A model generated the notes under the pieces. The model saw only the letters and a program-made list of their open reading frames with translations. It did no database searches and was not told the DNA's origin. From the NCBI GenBank assembly GCA_050486545.1, contig JBJHDM010000021.1:1-50437 (forward strand): a stretch of DNA of 50,437 bases, in the 5' to 3' direction. A program made the translations under genes and the position numbers. This stretch comes from DAOMNN01 sp050486545 (GTDB lineage Bacteria > Pseudomonadota > Gammaproteobacteria > Burkholderiales > Rhodocyclaceae). Below, in pieces: positions 8,015-15,330 of this stretch. Each line of letters starts with the position of its first letter. Position 1 is the stretch's first letter.

Positions 8015-8622
8015 TGGAGAACTATTTCAACCTGTTCATCAGCGCGGTTTTCGTCGAGAACCTCGCGCTCGCGTTCTTTCTCGGGATGTGCACGTTCCTC
8101 GCGATCTCGAAGCAGGTCGGCGCGGCGTTCGGGCTCGGGGTAGCCGTGGTCTTCATCCAGACCCTGACGGTCCCGGTGAACCACCTGATCTACTATTACC
8201 TGCTGCGTGACGGCGCACTCGCCTGGGCCGGACTGCCGGAAGTGAATCTCAGCTTCCTGGGCCTGATCTGCTATATCGGCGTGATCGCCGCCATGGTCCA
8301 GATCCTCGAGATGTTCCTCGACAAGCACGTGCCGGCGCTCTACAACGCGCTGGGGGTCTACATGCCGCTGATCACGGTGAACTGCGCCATCCTCGGGGGA
8401 ACGCTGTTCATGGTCGAACGCGACTACAACCTCGGCGAGAGCATCACGTACGGGGTCGGCACGGGGGTCGGCTGGGCGCTCGCGATCACCGCACTGGCGG
8501 GCATCCGCGAGAAGCTCAAGTACTCCGACATTCCCGCAGGTCTGCAGGGGCTGGGCATCACGTTCATCGCGACCGGACTGATGTCACTGGGCTTCATGGC
8601 CTTCTCCGGCATCCAGCTCTGA
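8014..8622 (+). CDS. nqrE: Na+-translocating NADH:quinone reductase subunit E
   Basis: 202 residues, the usual length, about six membrane helices. It partners NqrD around the intramembrane iron. Conserved cysteines are Cys26 (FLGMCTFLA) and Cys124 (ITVNCAILGG). The ISKQVGAAFGLG and REKLKYSDIPAGLQG segments are typical of NqrE and distinguish it from RnfA. The start overlaps the nqrD stop; nqrF follows after a 19-base gap containing an AAGAGGG ribosome-binding site. Confidence 0.97.
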   Translation: MENYFNLFISAVFVENLALAFFLGMCTFLAISKQVGAAFGLGVAVVFIQTLTVPVNHLIYYYLLRDGALAWAGLPEVNLSFLGLICYIGVIAAMVQILEMFLDKHVPALYNALGVYMPLITVNCAILGGTLFMVERDYNLGESITYGVGTGVGWALAITALAGIREKLKYSDIPAGLQGLGITFIATGLMSLGFMAFSGIQL

Positions 8623-8641
8623 CGCGCAAGAGGGTTTTTCA

Positions 8642-9862
8642 ATGACTGAAATCATTCTCGGAGTCATCTTTTTCGCGGCGATCGTCCTGCTGCTGGTCTT
8701 CGTGATCCTGGCGGCACGCTCCAAGCTGGTCGCTTCGGGCAACGTCAAGATCGTCGTCAACAACGAAAAGACAATCGAAGTGCCGACCGGCGGCAAGCTC
8801 CTCGGAGCACTGGCTGGTGCGCAACTCTTCGTCGGCTCGGCCTGCGGCGGCGGCGGCACCTGCGCACAGTGTCGCGTCAAGGTGTTCGAGGGCGGCGGTG
8901 CGATCCTGCCGACCGAGACCGGCCACATCAACAAGCGCCAGGCGCGCGAAGGCGAGCGCCTCGCCTGCCAGGTCGCGGTCAAGCAGGACATGAAGATCGA
9001 AGTCCCGGAAGAAGTGTTCGGCGTCAAGAAGTGGGAGTGCACGGTGCGCTCCAACGACAACGTCGCGACCTTCATCAAGGAACTGGTCCTCGAGCTGCCC
9101 GAAGGCGAGCACGTCGATTTCCGCGCCGGCGGCTACATCCAGATCGAGTGCCCGCCGCACGTCGTCGACTTCAAGGATTTCGACATCCAGGAGCGCTTCC
9201 GCGAGGACTGGGACCGCTTCAACGTCTGGCAGTACAAGTCGAAGGTCGACGAAGACGTCGTGCGCGCCTACTCGATGGCGAACTATCCCGAGGAGCGCGG
9301 AATCATCATGCTCAACGTGCGCATCGCCACCCCACCGCCACGCGCCGAAGGCGTGCCCCCGGGCAAGATGTCGTCCTACATCTTCGGCCTGAAGTCGGGC
9401 GACAAGGTGACGATTTCCGGCCCCTTCGGCGAGTTCTTCGCACGCGACACCGACGCCGAGATGGTCTTCATCGGCGGCGGTGCCGGCATGGCGCCGATGC
9501 GCTCGCACATCTTCGATCAGCTCCGGCGGATCAAGACCAAGCGCAAGATGTCGTTCTGGTATGGCGCCCGCTCCAGGCGGGAGATGTTCTACGTCGAGGA
9601 CTTCGACATGCTCGCCGCAGAGAACGACAACTTCCAATGGCACGTCGCCCTGTCCGACCCGCTTCCGGACGACAACTGGACGGGCTACACCGGGTTCATC
9701 CACAACGTCCTGTACGAGAACTATCTCAAGGATCACCCGGCGCCGGAAGACTGCGAGTTCTACATGTGCGGCCCCCCGATGATGAACGCGGCCGTGATCC
9801 AGATGCTGCTCGACCTCGGCGTGGAACGCGAGAACATCATGCTGGACGACTTCGGCGGTTGA
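8642..9862 (+). CDS. nqrF: Na+-translocating NADH:quinone reductase subunit F
   Basis: 406 residues. NqrF is the NADH-oxidising entry subunit. It has an N-terminal membrane helix (residues ~4-25), then a 2Fe-2S ferredoxin domain with Cys68, Cys74, Cys77 and Cys109. The FAD domain follows (RAYSMANYP), then an NADH-binding domain (GGGAGMAPMRSH, FWYGARS, and the CGPPMMN motif near the C-terminus, with DDFGG at the end). All electron-carrier ligands expected for a working subunit are present. A perfect 11-bp inverted repeat lies directly downstream, before nqrM. Confidence 0.97.
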   Translation: MTEIILGVIFFAAIVLLLVFVILAARSKLVASGNVKIVVNNEKTIEVPTGGKLLGALAGAQLFVGSACGGGGTCAQCRVKVFEGGGAILPTETGHINKRQAREGERLACQVAVKQDMKIEVPEEVFGVKKWECTVRSNDNVATFIKELVLELPEGEHVDFRAGGYIQIECPPHVVDFKDFDIQERFREDWDRFNVWQYKSKVDEDVVRAYSMANYPEERGIIMLNVRIATPPPRAEGVPPGKMSSYIFGLKSGDKVTISGPFGEFFARDTDAEMVFIGGGAGMAPMRSHIFDQLRRIKTKRKMSFWYGARSRREMFYVEDFDMLAAENDNFQWHVALSDPLPDDNWTGYTGFIHNVLYENYLKDHPAPEDCEFYMCGPPMMNAAVIQMLLDLGVERENIMLDDFGG

Positions 9863-9871
9863 TGGAACACC

Positions 9872-9904
9872 GGCTCTCCTGCGTGTCCAACAGGCAGGAG
9901 AGCC
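9872..9904 (+). repeat. Perfect inverted repeat between nqrF and nqrM
   Basis: GGCTCTCCTGC (9872-9882) is the exact reverse complement of GCAGGAGAGCC (9894-9904), with an 11-base loop. There is no T-tract, so it is unlikely to be a full terminator. It could act as an mRNA-stabilising or processing hairpin that sets the nqrABCDEF to nqrM ratio. Confidence 0.75.
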
Positions 9905-9921
9905 CAACAACAGGAGGCACC

Positions 9922-10113
9922 ATGACGATCTTTCTCGTTACCTTCCTCATCATGGGCCTTGCCATTCTCGGCATGGCCGTCGGGGTCATGGCCGGCCGAA
10001 AGCCCATCGCCGGCAGCTGTGGCGGCATGGACAAGCTTGGCGTCGAATGCTTCGCCGGTTGCGACAAGCCCTGTCCCAAGCGCCTTGCACGCCTGCACGC
10101 AGAAGATCAATAA
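9922..10113 (+). CDS. nqrM: Na+-NQR maturation protein NqrM (DUF539)
   Basis: 63 residues. NqrM is needed to build active Na+-NQR, and is thought to deliver or insert iron at the NqrD/NqrE centre. One membrane helix covers residues ~3-24 (MAVGVMAGRKPIAGSCGG at its end), followed by a short cytoplasmic tail with four cysteines: SCGG, then VECFAGCDKPCPKR. The cysteine pattern and length match the family. ACAGGAGG precedes ATG 9922. In many genomes apbE lies between nqrF and nqrM; here it is absent. Confidence 0.93.
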   Translation: MTIFLVTFLIMGLAILGMAVGVMAGRKPIAGSCGGMDKLGVECFAGCDKPCPKRLARLHAEDQ

Positions 10114-10130
10114 CCATGAAAGGGAAGAAG

Positions 10131-10526
10131 ATGCTCCAGTCTCTCCTCGTAAAGGACTACATGTCCGGCGACCCGCTCGCCTTCTCACCGGAGATGGACG
10201 TGCTCGACGCGATCCACAAGTTGCTCCAGCACGAGATGACCGGCGCCCCGGTCATCGACCATCTGGGCAAGGTCGTCGGCTTCCTGTCCGAGAAGGACTG
10301 CCTGAAGGTCGCACTGAGCGCTTCGTATCACGAGGAACGCGGCGGACGCGTCAGCGAGTTCATGACCACCGACATCATGACGCTCGAAGGCGATACGACC
10401 TTGACCGAAGCGGCCGAGTTGTTCGTTACCCGGCCCTACCGCTGCTACCCGGTCGTCAGCGAGAGCAAGCTCATCGGCCAGCTGTCCCGCCGCAACATCC
10501 TCAAGGCGCTCGAAAAGCTCTGGTAG
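10131..10526 (+). CDS. Two-CBS-domain protein, last gene of the nqr operon
   Basis: 131 residues from ATG 10131, which has an AAAGGGAAG ribosome-binding site; ATG 10116, just after the nqrM stop, is an alternative adding five residues. Two CBS modules span nearly the whole protein: residues ~4-60 (VKDYMSGDPLAFSPE, then GAPVIDHLGKVVGFLSEKD) and ~73-128 (VSEFMTTDIMTLEGDTTL, then CYPVVSESKLIGQLSRR). CBS pairs usually bind AMP, ATP, NAD(H) or SAM. No output domain is attached, so it may act on a partner protein. Its place inside the nqr transcription unit suggests, but does not prove, a link to energy state and NQR. Confidence 0.88.
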   Translation: MLQSLLVKDYMSGDPLAFSPEMDVLDAIHKLLQHEMTGAPVIDHLGKVVGFLSEKDCLKVALSASYHEERGGRVSEFMTTDIMTLEGDTTLTEAAELFVTRPYRCYPVVSESKLIGQLSRRNILKALEKLW

Positions 10527-10547
10527 GTTTCGGCACCCCCAGCTCGA

Positions 10548-10575
10548 AGCACGGCCATCGGCCGTGCTTTTTTTT
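10548..10575 (+). terminator. Intrinsic terminator of the nqr operon
   Basis: AGCACGGCC (10548-10556), three-base loop, GGCCGTGCT (10560-10568), running into eight T residues (10568-10575). It lies 22 bases after the CBS-protein stop. A textbook Rho-independent terminator. Confidence 0.92.
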
Positions 10576-10668
10576 CGGCTTCCATCGGCCCGTAGTCGAT
10601 GACCGCACCGCACGGCGTCCTGGCAACCGACGCGAAAGCCGACACGACTCGATCGCGCGACTTTGCGC

Positions 10669-10702
10669 TAGAATTGTCGATCCGGAGTCTTGCTCCGGAT
10701 CG
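10669..10702 (+). promoter_or_regulatory. Putative -10 box and perfect palindrome upstream of ilvE
   Basis: TAGAAT (10669-10674) is a plausible -10 element; no convincing -35 hexamer was found. Starting four bases later, CGATCCGGAG (10678-10687) and CTCCGGATCG (10693-10702) form a perfect 10-bp inverted repeat with a five-base spacer. It covers the expected start of transcription, so it could be an operator or the first hairpin of the leader. There is no T-tract. Confidence 0.5.
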
Positions 10703-10736
10703 CCCCCCATTCCAAACACCGCTGGAGAGTTCCGAC

Positions 10737-11657
10737 ATGTCCATGGCTGACCGCGACGGTTTCATCTGGTACGACGGCAAGCTTGTGCCGTGGCGCGATG
10801 CGACCACCCACGTGCTCACGCATTCCCTGCACTACGGCGTTGCGGTGTTCGAAGGGGTACGGGCTTATCGGACCGACAGGGGAACCGCGATCTTCCGCCT
10901 TGCCGAGCACACCCAGCGGCTTCTCAACTCGGGCAAGATCTACCACATGGACATCCCCTATTCGAAGGACGTCCTGATGGAGGCCCAGCTCGAAGTCGTG
11001 CGCGCGAACAAGCTCGAATCCTGCTATCTGCGCCCGATCGCCTTCTACGGCTCGGAGAAGATGGGGATTTCGACCCGCGGCTCGACGATCCACGTAGCAG
11101 TCGCCGCCTGGCCCTGGGGCGCCTATCTGGGCGAGGAAGGCTTGGAGAAGGGGATTCGCGTCAAGACTTCGTCGTACGCCCGGCACCATGTGAACGTGAC
11201 GATGCCGCGCGCGAAGGTCGCCAGCACCTACGCGAACTCGATCCTCGCGAACCTCGAAGTCACCCAGGAAGGCTACGACGAGGCACTGCTGCTCGACACC
11301 CAGGGTTTCGTCGCCGAGGGCGCCGGAGAGAATCTCTTCGTCATCAAGGACGGCAAGATCTATGAACCCGAGATCGCTTCGGCGCTGACCGGGATCACGC
11401 GCGACTCGGTCATCACCATCGCCCGCGAGTTCGGGCTGGAAGTCCAGGCCAAGCGTCTCACGCGCGACGACATCTACATCGCCGACGAGGCCTTCTTCAC
11501 CGGAACCGCCGCCGAGGTCACCCCGATTCGCGAGCTCGACAACCGCAGGATCGGCGAAGGCCGACGCGGACCGATTACCGAGAAGATCCAGTCGCGCTTC
11601 TTCGATGTCGTCAATGGCCGTGCCCCGGAATACGAGCACTGGCTGTCTCGCGTCTGA
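10737..11657 (+). CDS. ilvE: Branched-chain amino acid aminotransferase
   Basis: 306 residues, class IV PLP aminotransferase. It makes Leu, Ile and Val from their 2-oxo acids using glutamate, in the cytoplasm. The PLP lysine is Lys160 in MPRAKVAST. Other signatures are HYGVAVFEGVRAY near the N-terminus, EGAGENLF, and the FFTGTAAEVTPI segment of the IlvE family. GGAGAG lies seven bases before ATG 10737; ATG 10743 is an alternative. The zinc-finger gene follows 10 bases later and is probably co-transcribed. Confidence 0.95.
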   Translation: MSMADRDGFIWYDGKLVPWRDATTHVLTHSLHYGVAVFEGVRAYRTDRGTAIFRLAEHTQRLLNSGKIYHMDIPYSKDVLMEAQLEVVRANKLESCYLRPIAFYGSEKMGISTRGSTIHVAVAAWPWGAYLGEEGLEKGIRVKTSSYARHHVNVTMPRAKVASTYANSILANLEVTQEGYDEALLLDTQGFVAEGAGENLFVIKDGKIYEPEIASALTGITRDSVITIAREFGLEVQAKRLTRDDIYIADEAFFTGTAAEVTPIRELDNRRIGEGRRGPITEKIQSRFFDVVNGRAPEYEHWLSRV

Positions 11658-11667
11658 GGGGCCTGCG

Positions 11668-11868
11668 ATGACCGATACGACCGAAGCGACCCGACCCGTC
11701 GAGGTAGGCGCCAACGACCTTCCTCTGGCCTGTCCGCGTCCCGATGCCCCCCTGTGGGCACGGCATCCGCGCGTCTATCTCGACGTCCTCAGGACGGGCG
11801 AAGCGGTTTGTCCGTACTGCAGTGCACACTACGTCTTCGCGGGCGAAGCGCCCAAGGGACATCACTGA
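11668..11868 (+). CDS. Small CHCC zinc-finger protein
   Basis: 66 residues. The zinc-binding residues of the zf-CHCC family are all present: Cys23 (LACPRP), His33 (ARHPRVYL), and the CPYC pair at about 48-51. The same fold occurs in the mitochondrial complex I subunit NDUFS6, but the bacterial proteins have no assigned role. It sits directly downstream of ilvE and its stop codon abuts a 12-bp perfect hairpin. A soluble cytoplasmic protein is expected. Confidence 0.88.
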   Translation: MTDTTEATRPVEVGANDLPLACPRPDAPLWARHPRVYLDVLRTGEAVCPYCSAHYVFAGEAPKGHH

Positions 11869-11899
11869 CCGGGATTGCCCTCAATGCGGGCAATCCCGG
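11869..11899 (+). repeat. Perfect 12-bp hairpin abutting the zinc-finger gene stop
   Basis: CCGGGATTGCCC (11869-11880) pairs exactly with GGGCAATCCCGG (11888-11899) across a seven-base loop. It starts at the first base after the stop codon. There is no T-run, so it may be a Rho-assisted end or 3'-protecting structure for the ilvE transcript. Confidence 0.75.
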
Positions 11900-11920
11900 T
11901 CGCAACACACCCGAACGAAC

Positions 11921-12352
11921 GTGAAGAAGCCGTTATTCAGTTCTGCCGCCGAGGTCGAAGCGGCCTTCTATGAGGCGCTCGCGCGCTCCGACCTGGACGC
12001 GATGATGGCAGTATGGGCCGAGGACGAGGAAGTCGTCTGCATCCATCCGGAAGGTCCGCGCCAGGTGGGACTGGCGGCCGTACGCGAATCCTGGCGGCAG
12101 CTGTTTGCCGGCGGAATTCGCCTCGTCGTGCGCACCTCGCATCAGGTCGTCAGCTCCAGCATGCTGCTGACCGTGCACAACGTCGTCGAACATGTCGCGG
12201 TCGAGGGCGACGACCGGCTGCATTCGCCGATGATCGCCACCAACGCCTATATGCGCGGCCCGCTCGGATGGCGCATGGTCATGCATCACGGTTCGACCAT
12301 GCCGGAGATTCCGGATCTTTCCGGACAAGACCTTCGCCGCGTCGTGCATTGA
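11921..12352 (+). CDS. SnoaL/NTF2-like protein of unknown function
   Basis: 143 residues from GTG 11921; there is no strong Shine-Dalgarno sequence. The sequence reads as an NTF2-like (SnoaL_3) cone fold: an early helix with AAFYEALARSDLDAMMAVWA, then the strand CIHPEGPRQVG, VRESWRQLF, and alternating strands ending in MVMHHGST. This fold is used by many small enzymes and by binding proteins, and nothing here fixes a substrate. It ends three bases before the YheT-like gene, so the pair is likely one unit. Confidence 0.75.
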   Translation: MKKPLFSSAAEVEAAFYEALARSDLDAMMAVWAEDEEVVCIHPEGPRQVGLAAVRESWRQLFAGGIRLVVRTSHQVVSSSMLLTVHNVVEHVAVEGDDRLHSPMIATNAYMRGPLGWRMVMHHGSTMPEIPDLSGQDLRRVVH

Positions 12353-12355
12353 CCG

Positions 12356-13321
12356 ATGCCTCGCCCGCCTCCGTTCGGTTCTCCGTGGTGGCTCCCGGGC
12401 GGACATGCCCAGACGATCTACCCATTGAGCCGCAAGGGAACCGTTCCGGCCTATCGGCGGGAGCGCATCGACACGCCCGACGGTGACTTTCTCGACTTCG
12501 ACTGGTTGTCGGAAGCATCCGCCGACGCCCCGCTCGTCGTCCTGCTCCACGGTCTCGAAGGTTCCAGCCGCTCGCACTATGCGCGCAGCCTCATGCACGC
12601 AGTTCGATCGCTCGGTTGGCGCGGCGTGGTCCCGCACTTCAGGGGCTGCTCGGGCGAGCCGAACCGGCTGGCTCGCGCCTATCACTCCGGCGACAGCCCG
12701 GAAATCGACTGGATTCTCCGTTTCCTCGCCACACGGACCGGACAGGCCCCGCTGTTCGCCGTCGGCGTTTCGCTCGGTGGCAACGCCCTGCTCAAGTGGC
12801 TCGGCGAGCACGAAGCAGGCTGCCGGAACGTCATCGCGGCCGCTGCCGCCGTCTGCCCGCCACTGGACCTGGCGATTTCAGGGCGAGCCCTCGGGTGCGG
12901 CTTCAATCGTGCCTACACCCGACACTTTCTGGTCACCTTGAAGCGCAAGGCGCTCGAGAAATCGGACCGCCATCCCGGATTGTTCGATCCGCAACGTATC
13001 CGCTCCGCCCGCAGCCTGTACGACTTCGACGACGTCTACACCGGACCGGTGCATGGCTTTGCGGGGGTGGAGGATTACTGGATCCGGGCATCGAGCAAAC
13101 CGTGGCTGCGGAGCATCCGCACGCCCACGCTGCTCGTGAGCGCAGCCAACGACCCCTTCGTCCCCGCTGCGGCATTGCCCGGACCCCGTGAGCTGTCGCC
13201 CGACGTCACGTTCGAATGTACCGCCACGGGGGGGCATGTCGGCTTCCTGCGTGGTCCCTGGCCCGGGCACATTGGCTGGCTGCCGCAGCGCCTGCTGGCC
13301 CACTTCGAAGCATTCCGATAG
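12356..13321 (+). CDS. Alpha/beta hydrolase, YheT family
   Basis: 321 residues. The N-terminal WWLPGGHAQTIYP motif is diagnostic of the YheT/ABHD family. The catalytic triad is visible: Ser139 in the nucleophile elbow GVSLGGN, Asp266 in SAANDPFVP, and His294 in GGHVGF. LLHGLEGS supplies the oxyanion loop. Homologues act as esterases of unknown physiological substrate. It is the last gene of a two-gene unit with the SnoaL-like gene. Confidence 0.9.
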   Translation: MPRPPPFGSPWWLPGGHAQTIYPLSRKGTVPAYRRERIDTPDGDFLDFDWLSEASADAPLVVLLHGLEGSSRSHYARSLMHAVRSLGWRGVVPHFRGCSGEPNRLARAYHSGDSPEIDWILRFLATRTGQAPLFAVGVSLGGNALLKWLGEHEAGCRNVIAAAAAVCPPLDLAISGRALGCGFNRAYTRHFLVTLKRKALEKSDRHPGLFDPQRIRSARSLYDFDDVYTGPVHGFAGVEDYWIRASSKPWLRSIRTPTLLVSAANDPFVPAAALPGPRELSPDVTFECTATGGHVGFLRGPWPGHIGWLPQRLLAHFEAFR

Positions 13322-13385
13322 TCCCGACCCTCGCGCGTTTGCGGTACCCTGACGACGCCCATTTCGCATCACGACGACTTTGCAT

Positions 13386-14777
13386 ATGAACCCGAACCCC
13401 TACTCGCCACCGGCACCCGAGATCTTCAAGGCCTATGACATCCGCGGCATCGTCGATCATACGCTGACCGTCGATTCGGTACGCGCGATCGGTCACGCGC
13501 TCGGCACGGAGGCGCGCCAGCGCGGACAGACCGAGATCGCCATCGGACGGGACGGCCGCCATTCGGGCCCTGCCCTGGCCACCGCACTCTCCGACGGCAT
13601 TCGATCCGCGGGCATGAACGTCGTCGACATCGGATGCGTCCCGACACCACTGACCTATTTTGCCGCCCACCACCTGGGTACCGCTTCGTGTGTGAGCGTG
13701 ACCGGCAGCCACAATCCACCCGACTACAACGGACTCAAGATGGTGCTGGGTCAGCAGACCTTGCACACGACGATGATCCAGGACCTGCGCCGGCGCATCG
13801 TGGACGGCGACCTGTTCCACGGACAGGGGACGCTGCGCCGGGCCGACGTGGTCGAAGCCTATGTGGACCGCATCGTGTCCGACGTCCGGCTGGCTCGACC
13901 AATGAAGATCGCGATCGACTGCGGCAATGGCGTCGCCGGCGTCGTCGCGCCGGAGCTTTTCCGCCGGCTGGGATGCGAGTCGACCGAACTGTTCTGCGAA
14001 GTCGACGGAAACTTTCCAAACCACCATCCCGACCCGTCGAAGCCCGACAATCTTCGGGACCTCATTCGCGCCGTCCAGTCCGGAGAGGCGGAGATCGGGC
14101 TCGCCTTCGACGGCGACGGCGATCGCCTCGGTGTCGTCACCCGCAGCGGCCACATCATCTATCCCGACCGCCAGCTGATGCTTTTCGCGGCCGACGTCCT
14201 GTCGCGCGTCCCCGGCGGCGAGATCATCTACGACGTCAAATGCACCCGCAACCTGGCCACCTGGATACGGGACCATGGGGGGATACCGACGATGTGGAAG
14301 ACCGGCCACGCGCTGGTCAAGACACGGCTTGCGGAAACCGGTGCACCGCTGGCCGGCGAGATGAGCGGTCACATGTTCTTCAAGGAACGCTGGTACGGGT
14401 TCGACGACGGCCTGTACGCGGCTGCGCGCCTGCTCGAGATCCTGTCGCGCCACGCCGATCCGTGCACCGTCCTCGAAAGCCTGCCGGACGCGGTCAGCAC
14501 CCCGGAACTCAATCTCGCGATGGAAGAAGGCGAACCCTTCGAACTGGTACGGCGCCTGCAGGCGCATCCGCGCTTCACCGACGCGCGCGACATCGTCACG
14601 ATCGACGGCGTTCGTGTCGAATACGCGGACGGCTTCGGTCTGGCCCGCGCATCGAACACCACGCCCGTCGTCGTACTGCGCTTCGAAGCCGACAACCGGG
14701 ACGCCCTGGCGCGTATCGAGAACGACTTCCGCAACGCGATCGCTGCGGTCTGGCCGGGACTGGAACTGCCGTTCTGA
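13386..14777 (+). CDS. Phosphomannomutase/phosphoglucomutase (AlgC-type)
   Basis: 463 residues, the length of P. aeruginosa AlgC. It interconverts mannose-6-P/mannose-1-P and glucose-6-P/glucose-1-P for polysaccharide and LPS synthesis. The phosphoserine is Ser108 in TGSHNPP. Mg2+ is held by DGDGDR (Asp242, Asp244, Asp246). The sugar loop GEMSGH has Glu325 and Ser327. These numbers coincide with AlgC. ATG 13386 gives MNPNPYSPP; an in-frame TTG two codons earlier is less likely. Its transcript converges on the DUF302 gene with about 105 bases between. Confidence 0.93.
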   Translation: MNPNPYSPPAPEIFKAYDIRGIVDHTLTVDSVRAIGHALGTEARQRGQTEIAIGRDGRHSGPALATALSDGIRSAGMNVVDIGCVPTPLTYFAAHHLGTASCVSVTGSHNPPDYNGLKMVLGQQTLHTTMIQDLRRRIVDGDLFHGQGTLRRADVVEAYVDRIVSDVRLARPMKIAIDCGNGVAGVVAPELFRRLGCESTELFCEVDGNFPNHHPDPSKPDNLRDLIRAVQSGEAEIGLAFDGDGDRLGVVTRSGHIIYPDRQLMLFAADVLSRVPGGEIIYDVKCTRNLATWIRDHGGIPTMWKTGHALVKTRLAETGAPLAGEMSGHMFFKERWYGFDDGLYAAARLLEILSRHADPCTVLESLPDAVSTPELNLAMEEGEPFELVRRLQAHPRFTDARDIVTIDGVRVEYADGFGLARASNTTPVVVLRFEADNRDALARIENDFRNAIAAVWPGLELPF

Positions 14778-14882
14778 ACGGATCGAGCGTACGCCCCGAC
14801 CGGAAGCCGAGAACCTCCTCCCACACCCGGAAGGGACGCTCCAGGGTCTTCGGGGAAGAGCGATGTGCGGGTCGAGACGTGA

Positions 14883-15269
14883 CTACAAGCGCTCGATGAC
14901 CGCCTTCATCTTGTCGCGCACCTGGCCAGCGATCTCCTGAAGGCGCGGGTTATCCACCGCAGCCATCGAAGCGACCGGATCGATGGCGGAGACTTCGACC
15001 GCGCCGTCATCGTACTGCTGGACGATGACGTTGCACGGGAGCATCGTGCCGATATGCGCCTCGGCCTGCAGGGCCTGATGGGCAAGGCCGGGATTGCACG
15101 CACCGAGAATCCGGTACTTGCGGAAATCGACATCGATCTTCTTCTTCAGGGTGTCGGTTACGTCGATCTGGGTGAGGATGCCGAAGCCCTCCTCCTTGAG
15201 CTGCTGCGTGACCTTGTCGATGGCCTCGTCGAAAGACAGATCGCAACGCTTGCTGAAGTGATAACTCAT
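14883..15269 (-). CDS. DUF302 family protein
   Basis: 128 residues. DUF302 proteins are small alpha/beta proteins of unknown function, often encoded near sulfur and redox genes. The family core is visible: a SFDEAIDKVTQQLKEEGFGI helix, TLKKKIDVDF, YRILGACNPGLAHQAL, and GTMLPCNVIVQQ. Two cysteines in the core (ACNP and LPCN) are shared by most members. There is no signal peptide. GGAGACGGG lies upstream of the ATG. It is 61 bases downstream of alaS on the same strand, so read-through from alaS is likely. Confidence 0.88.
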   Translation of the reverse strand: MSYHFSKRCDLSFDEAIDKVTQQLKEEGFGILTQIDVTDTLKKKIDVDFRKYRILGACNPGLAHQALQAEAHIGTMLPCNVIVQQYDDGAVEVSAIDPVASMAAVDNPRLQEIAGQVRDKMKAVIERL

Positions 15270-15330
15270 GTCCCGTCTCCGTTGTGTGTCGCCCCGGCCT
15301 TCGCGCCGGAGCCTGTGATCGGCTCCCGGA

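Noticed and set aside
8639..9910. Open frame on the - strand (423 codons) opposite nqrF
   Set aside because: Antisense to nqrF, composition typical of a GC-driven shadow frame.
10116..10130. Start of the CBS gene at ATG 10116
   Set aside because: Possible, but it lacks a good ribosome-binding site, while ATG 10131 is preceded by AAAGGGAAG; the later start was preferred.
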